64,000 bases of DNA from Aristolochia californica (lineage: Eukaryota > Streptophyta > Magnoliopsida > Piperales > Aristolochiaceae): positions 32,456,908 through 32,520,907 of the forward strand of contig JARWKL010000002.1 in NCBI GenBank assembly GCA_029961685.1, given 5' to 3'. Shown one piece after another: positions 62,025 to 64,000 of the stretch. Under the pieces are notes generated by a model. It saw only the letters and a list, made by a program, of their open reading frames with translations, had not been told where the DNA came from and did no database searches. A program made the position numbers and the translations under genes. The stretch's first letter is position 1. Every line of letters starts with the position of its first letter.

Positions 62025-62928
62025 AATTCCCCATGGGTTTCCTCCCAAGCAGCACCTTTGTTTATTGTCATTGGCTCGACTCAATGTTTCCTCCTTCAAC
62101 TAGTATAAATTGGATCCTTAAGGTCCAATGTTGCCTCATTCTCCGCTTTGAAACCTTCATAGAAAGATTTAAGTCTATGGCCATTCACCTTGAACACTTT
62201 GGAAGTTGCTAAACTTTGAATTTCAACTTCACCCTGAGGAAAAACAATAGTAACAACAAATGGTCCAATCCAATAAGAACGTAACTTACCCAGAAACAAA
62301 CGAAGCCGTGAATGGTATATAAGGAATTTTTGACCAACTTTAAACTCCTTCCTAGAGTTCATCTTGTCATGAAAAGCCTTCGTCTTTTCCTTGTAAATCT
62401 TTGCACTCTCATAGGCAACATTTTAAATTTCCTCTAACTCTTTTAGTTGCAACTTCCTGTGTTCTACACTTTCATCTGTCTTCATGTTGAAACTTTTGAT
62501 AGCCCAATAAGCCTTGTGTTCTAACTAAACTGGAAGGTGGCATGGTTTCCCAATCACCAACCGATAAGGTGACATACCAATGGGCGTCTTATATGCAGTC
62601 CTATATGCCCACAAGGCATCATCCAAGCGCAAACTCCAATCTTTTCTGCTTGGATTGACCGTCTTTTCAATGATGGAGTTGATCTCTTGATTTGACACTT
62701 TCGCTTGTCCTCTAGTTTGTAGATGATAGGCAGTTGACACCTTGTGGGTCACATGGTACTTTCTCAACAAAGTCTCCACAGTTTGATTGCAAAAGTGGGT
62801 GCCTCGATCGCTTATGAGAGCTCTTGGAATTCCAAATCTGGAGAATATGTTAGACTTGATAAAATCTGTAACAACTTTAGAATCATCAGTCCTGGTAGCC
62901 TTAGCTTCCACCCATTTCGAAACATAAT
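62025..62928 (-). pseudogene. Athila/Tat-like gypsy integrase (interrupted)
   Basis: The reverse strand reads [57 protein letters not shown], a stretch ending in [20 protein letters not shown] and [21 protein letters not shown] stop near 62525 follows. After frame changes it continues KAFHDKMNSRKEFKVGQKFL, SYWIGPFVVTIVFPQGEVEI and VNGHRLKSFYEG. This is the integrase C-terminal half of the Athila/Tat group and has no chromodomain. The normal YHPQT is YHLQT. It is split by a copia LTR at 62929 and by gypsy-C at 62024. Confidence 0.85.
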
Positions 62929-63561
62929 TATTGAATTAAGAATCCCTTTTCCATGATCACGAACAAGAGAAAGAAGAAAGGAAAAAAGAGAAAAGGGGAG
63001 AAAAGCTCTCGGGTAGAGCAGAAAAAATAAAAAGGAAAAGAGAAAGTTGAGCCAAGCAAGGAGAAGGAGAGAGAGAACCAACTCGGGATTGAATGTGTGA
63101 CTTGATATATTTTGACTTACAAGACCTCTATTTATAGTAGAGGAGGAGGTAGAGTCCTTATACAACTTATCATTCAATCCTAATTACATTCCAACTCTAC
63201 TTCTTCAATATAAGTAAGTCTATTTAAACTAAACAACTAGAAGACTAACTTGAGTAGAACTAGGAGTCCTTTATTATTCACGTGCACATAATGGATAAGC
63301 CAGCTCGTGTCCTTGTGGGCCCCTCATGATCCTCCAGCGCACCTTGATAATAGTGTCAGCTCGTGAGATCTTTGTGGGTCCCACTTGATCTTCAAGTCTT
63401 CTAGATCAATTCAACTTGTGCTTCTTGATTCCTTACTCGTGCTTGCTTTGGGAGAGGACTCTTCTTGGTGTCCCAAGTCCTCTACGATTCTTCTTGATGG
63501 CCTACGTCCACATGGTGGATCCCACCAGCTCGAGCACCATGGTGGGCCCCACATTGTAACA
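62929..63561 (-). repeat. Reverse copia-G-type 3' LTR (633 bp)
   Basis: On the element strand it starts TGTTACAATGTGGGGCCC and ends TTAATTCAATA (the usual CA is TA). It includes blocks AAGTGGGACCCACAAAGATC and a TATA box (63129-63136, reverse), followed by a CT-rich stretch. It is the only complete-length LTR of this family here. It interrupts the Athila-like integrase. Confidence 0.88.
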
Positions 63562-63589
63562 CTCCCCCTCAAGCTGGGGGTTAGAAGAC

Positions 63590-64000
63590 GTCACAAAGGC
63601 CCAACTTGCTGCATATGGTAGACATAATCTTGTGAGTGACTGGTTTGGTGAGAGTGTCTGTAACTTGATTTTGTGATGATATGTGCTTCAGTGATATGAG
63701 ACCAGCTCCGATTTTTGTCTGATAAAGTGGGTATCTACCTCAATATTCTTTGTCCTCTCATGAAAGACTGGATTCGATATAATATGTATTACAGCTTGAT
63801 TATCATAGTATAGATCCATTGGAGCTTCTGTGTAGAATCCCAATTCAGTAAGAAGAGATCTTATCCATAAGAGTTCTCTTACAGTGTGTGCCATGGCTAT
63901 GTACTCTGCTTCTGCACTTGAATGAGCTACTACGTCTTGTGTTTTTCTTTTCCATGTAACCAGGTTTCCTCCAACCATCGTGCAAAATCCAGAAGTAGAT
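63590..64000 (-). pseudogene. Copia RNase H (partial)
   Basis: MVGGNLVTWKRKTQDVVAHS, SAEAEYIAMAHTVRELLWIR, SLLTELGFYTEAPMDLYYDN and ISNPVFHERTKNIEVDTHFI, then a frame change near 63715 (ISSQNQVTDTLTKPVTHKI in the next frame). The end, AASWAF, precedes a stop and the purine tract. The same order as in copia-G. Confidence 0.86.

Larger units (their letters stand above)
62929..64000 (-). mobile_element. Copia-G relative, 3' end (runs off the window)
   Basis: Reverse strand: RNase H (64000-63580), purine tract GCTTGAGGGGGAG (63562-63574) and 3' LTR (62929-63561). Very close to copia-G in protein. The remainder lies beyond 64000. Confidence 0.88.

Overview
This is plant nuclear DNA and almost all of it is transposable element. 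The families seen are typical of angiosperm genomes: chromodomain-bearing Ty3/gypsy elements, Ty1/copia elements with initiator-Met-tRNA primer sites, Athila/Tat-like gypsy remains with the characteristic G-rich 3' spacer, and very short LTR (TRIM-like) elements. No tRNA, rRNA, CRISPR array or intact host gene was found. The species cannot be told from the sequence.

The window is a stack of nested insertions, many of them proved by exact 5-bp target-site duplications (TSDs). Left part: a copia 3' end (3-860); a copia-like 'B' element (861-1502, resuming 6614-6831) cut by a nearly intact gypsy element, gypsy-1 (1503-6608, TSD GATAG); a tandem repeat (7022-7240); and a gypsy pol tail with LTR (7396-8574). 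Athila-like untranslated DNA fills 8575-10635, followed by an 'F' gypsy LTR and gag relic (10636-11330). A second B element (11331-23225) is split by gypsy-2 (11454-16619, TSD TATTA) and by copia-H (17066-22582, TSD GTCCT/ATCCT).

Centre: an old reverse-oriented LTR (D') was split by a non-autonomous 'D' element (23595-29339) carrying non-retroviral gene-like sequence ('gene X'), itself split at its polypurine tract by a non-autonomous B element (26411-29013). Next come a decayed chromovirus 'E' (29659-33834) and a reverse-strand LTR plus internal region carrying a second copy of gene X (33887-36735). Copia-G (36736-53369) follows. Its gag is split by a composite of two short-LTR elements joined tail to tail (37755-48694), with one TACCC TSD at each outer end. 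The composite hosts gypsy-3 (37820-43047, TSD TAGTA) and gypsy-4 (43761-48611).

Right part: the F-type gypsy 3' end (53640-54205), then Athila-like DNA split by gypsy-C (54318-62019, TSD GAATG). Gypsy-C's 5' LTR contains a reverse 'D' element carrying a processed Hsp110/Hsp70 fragment (55068-56613) and a reverse B LTR. Athila-like integrase (62096-62928) and a reverse copia-G relative (62929-64000) close the window.

The most interesting points are: (1) a group of non-autonomous LTR elements that carry host-like gene pieces in sense orientation at three loci; (2) a chromovirus group in which the Gag reading frame opens inside the 5' LTR and runs through the primer site while Pol ends inside the 3' LTR; and (3) the inverted short-LTR composite with a single outer TSD. 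The coding regions of most copies are broken. Gypsy-1 is the best preserved, with two long open frames.
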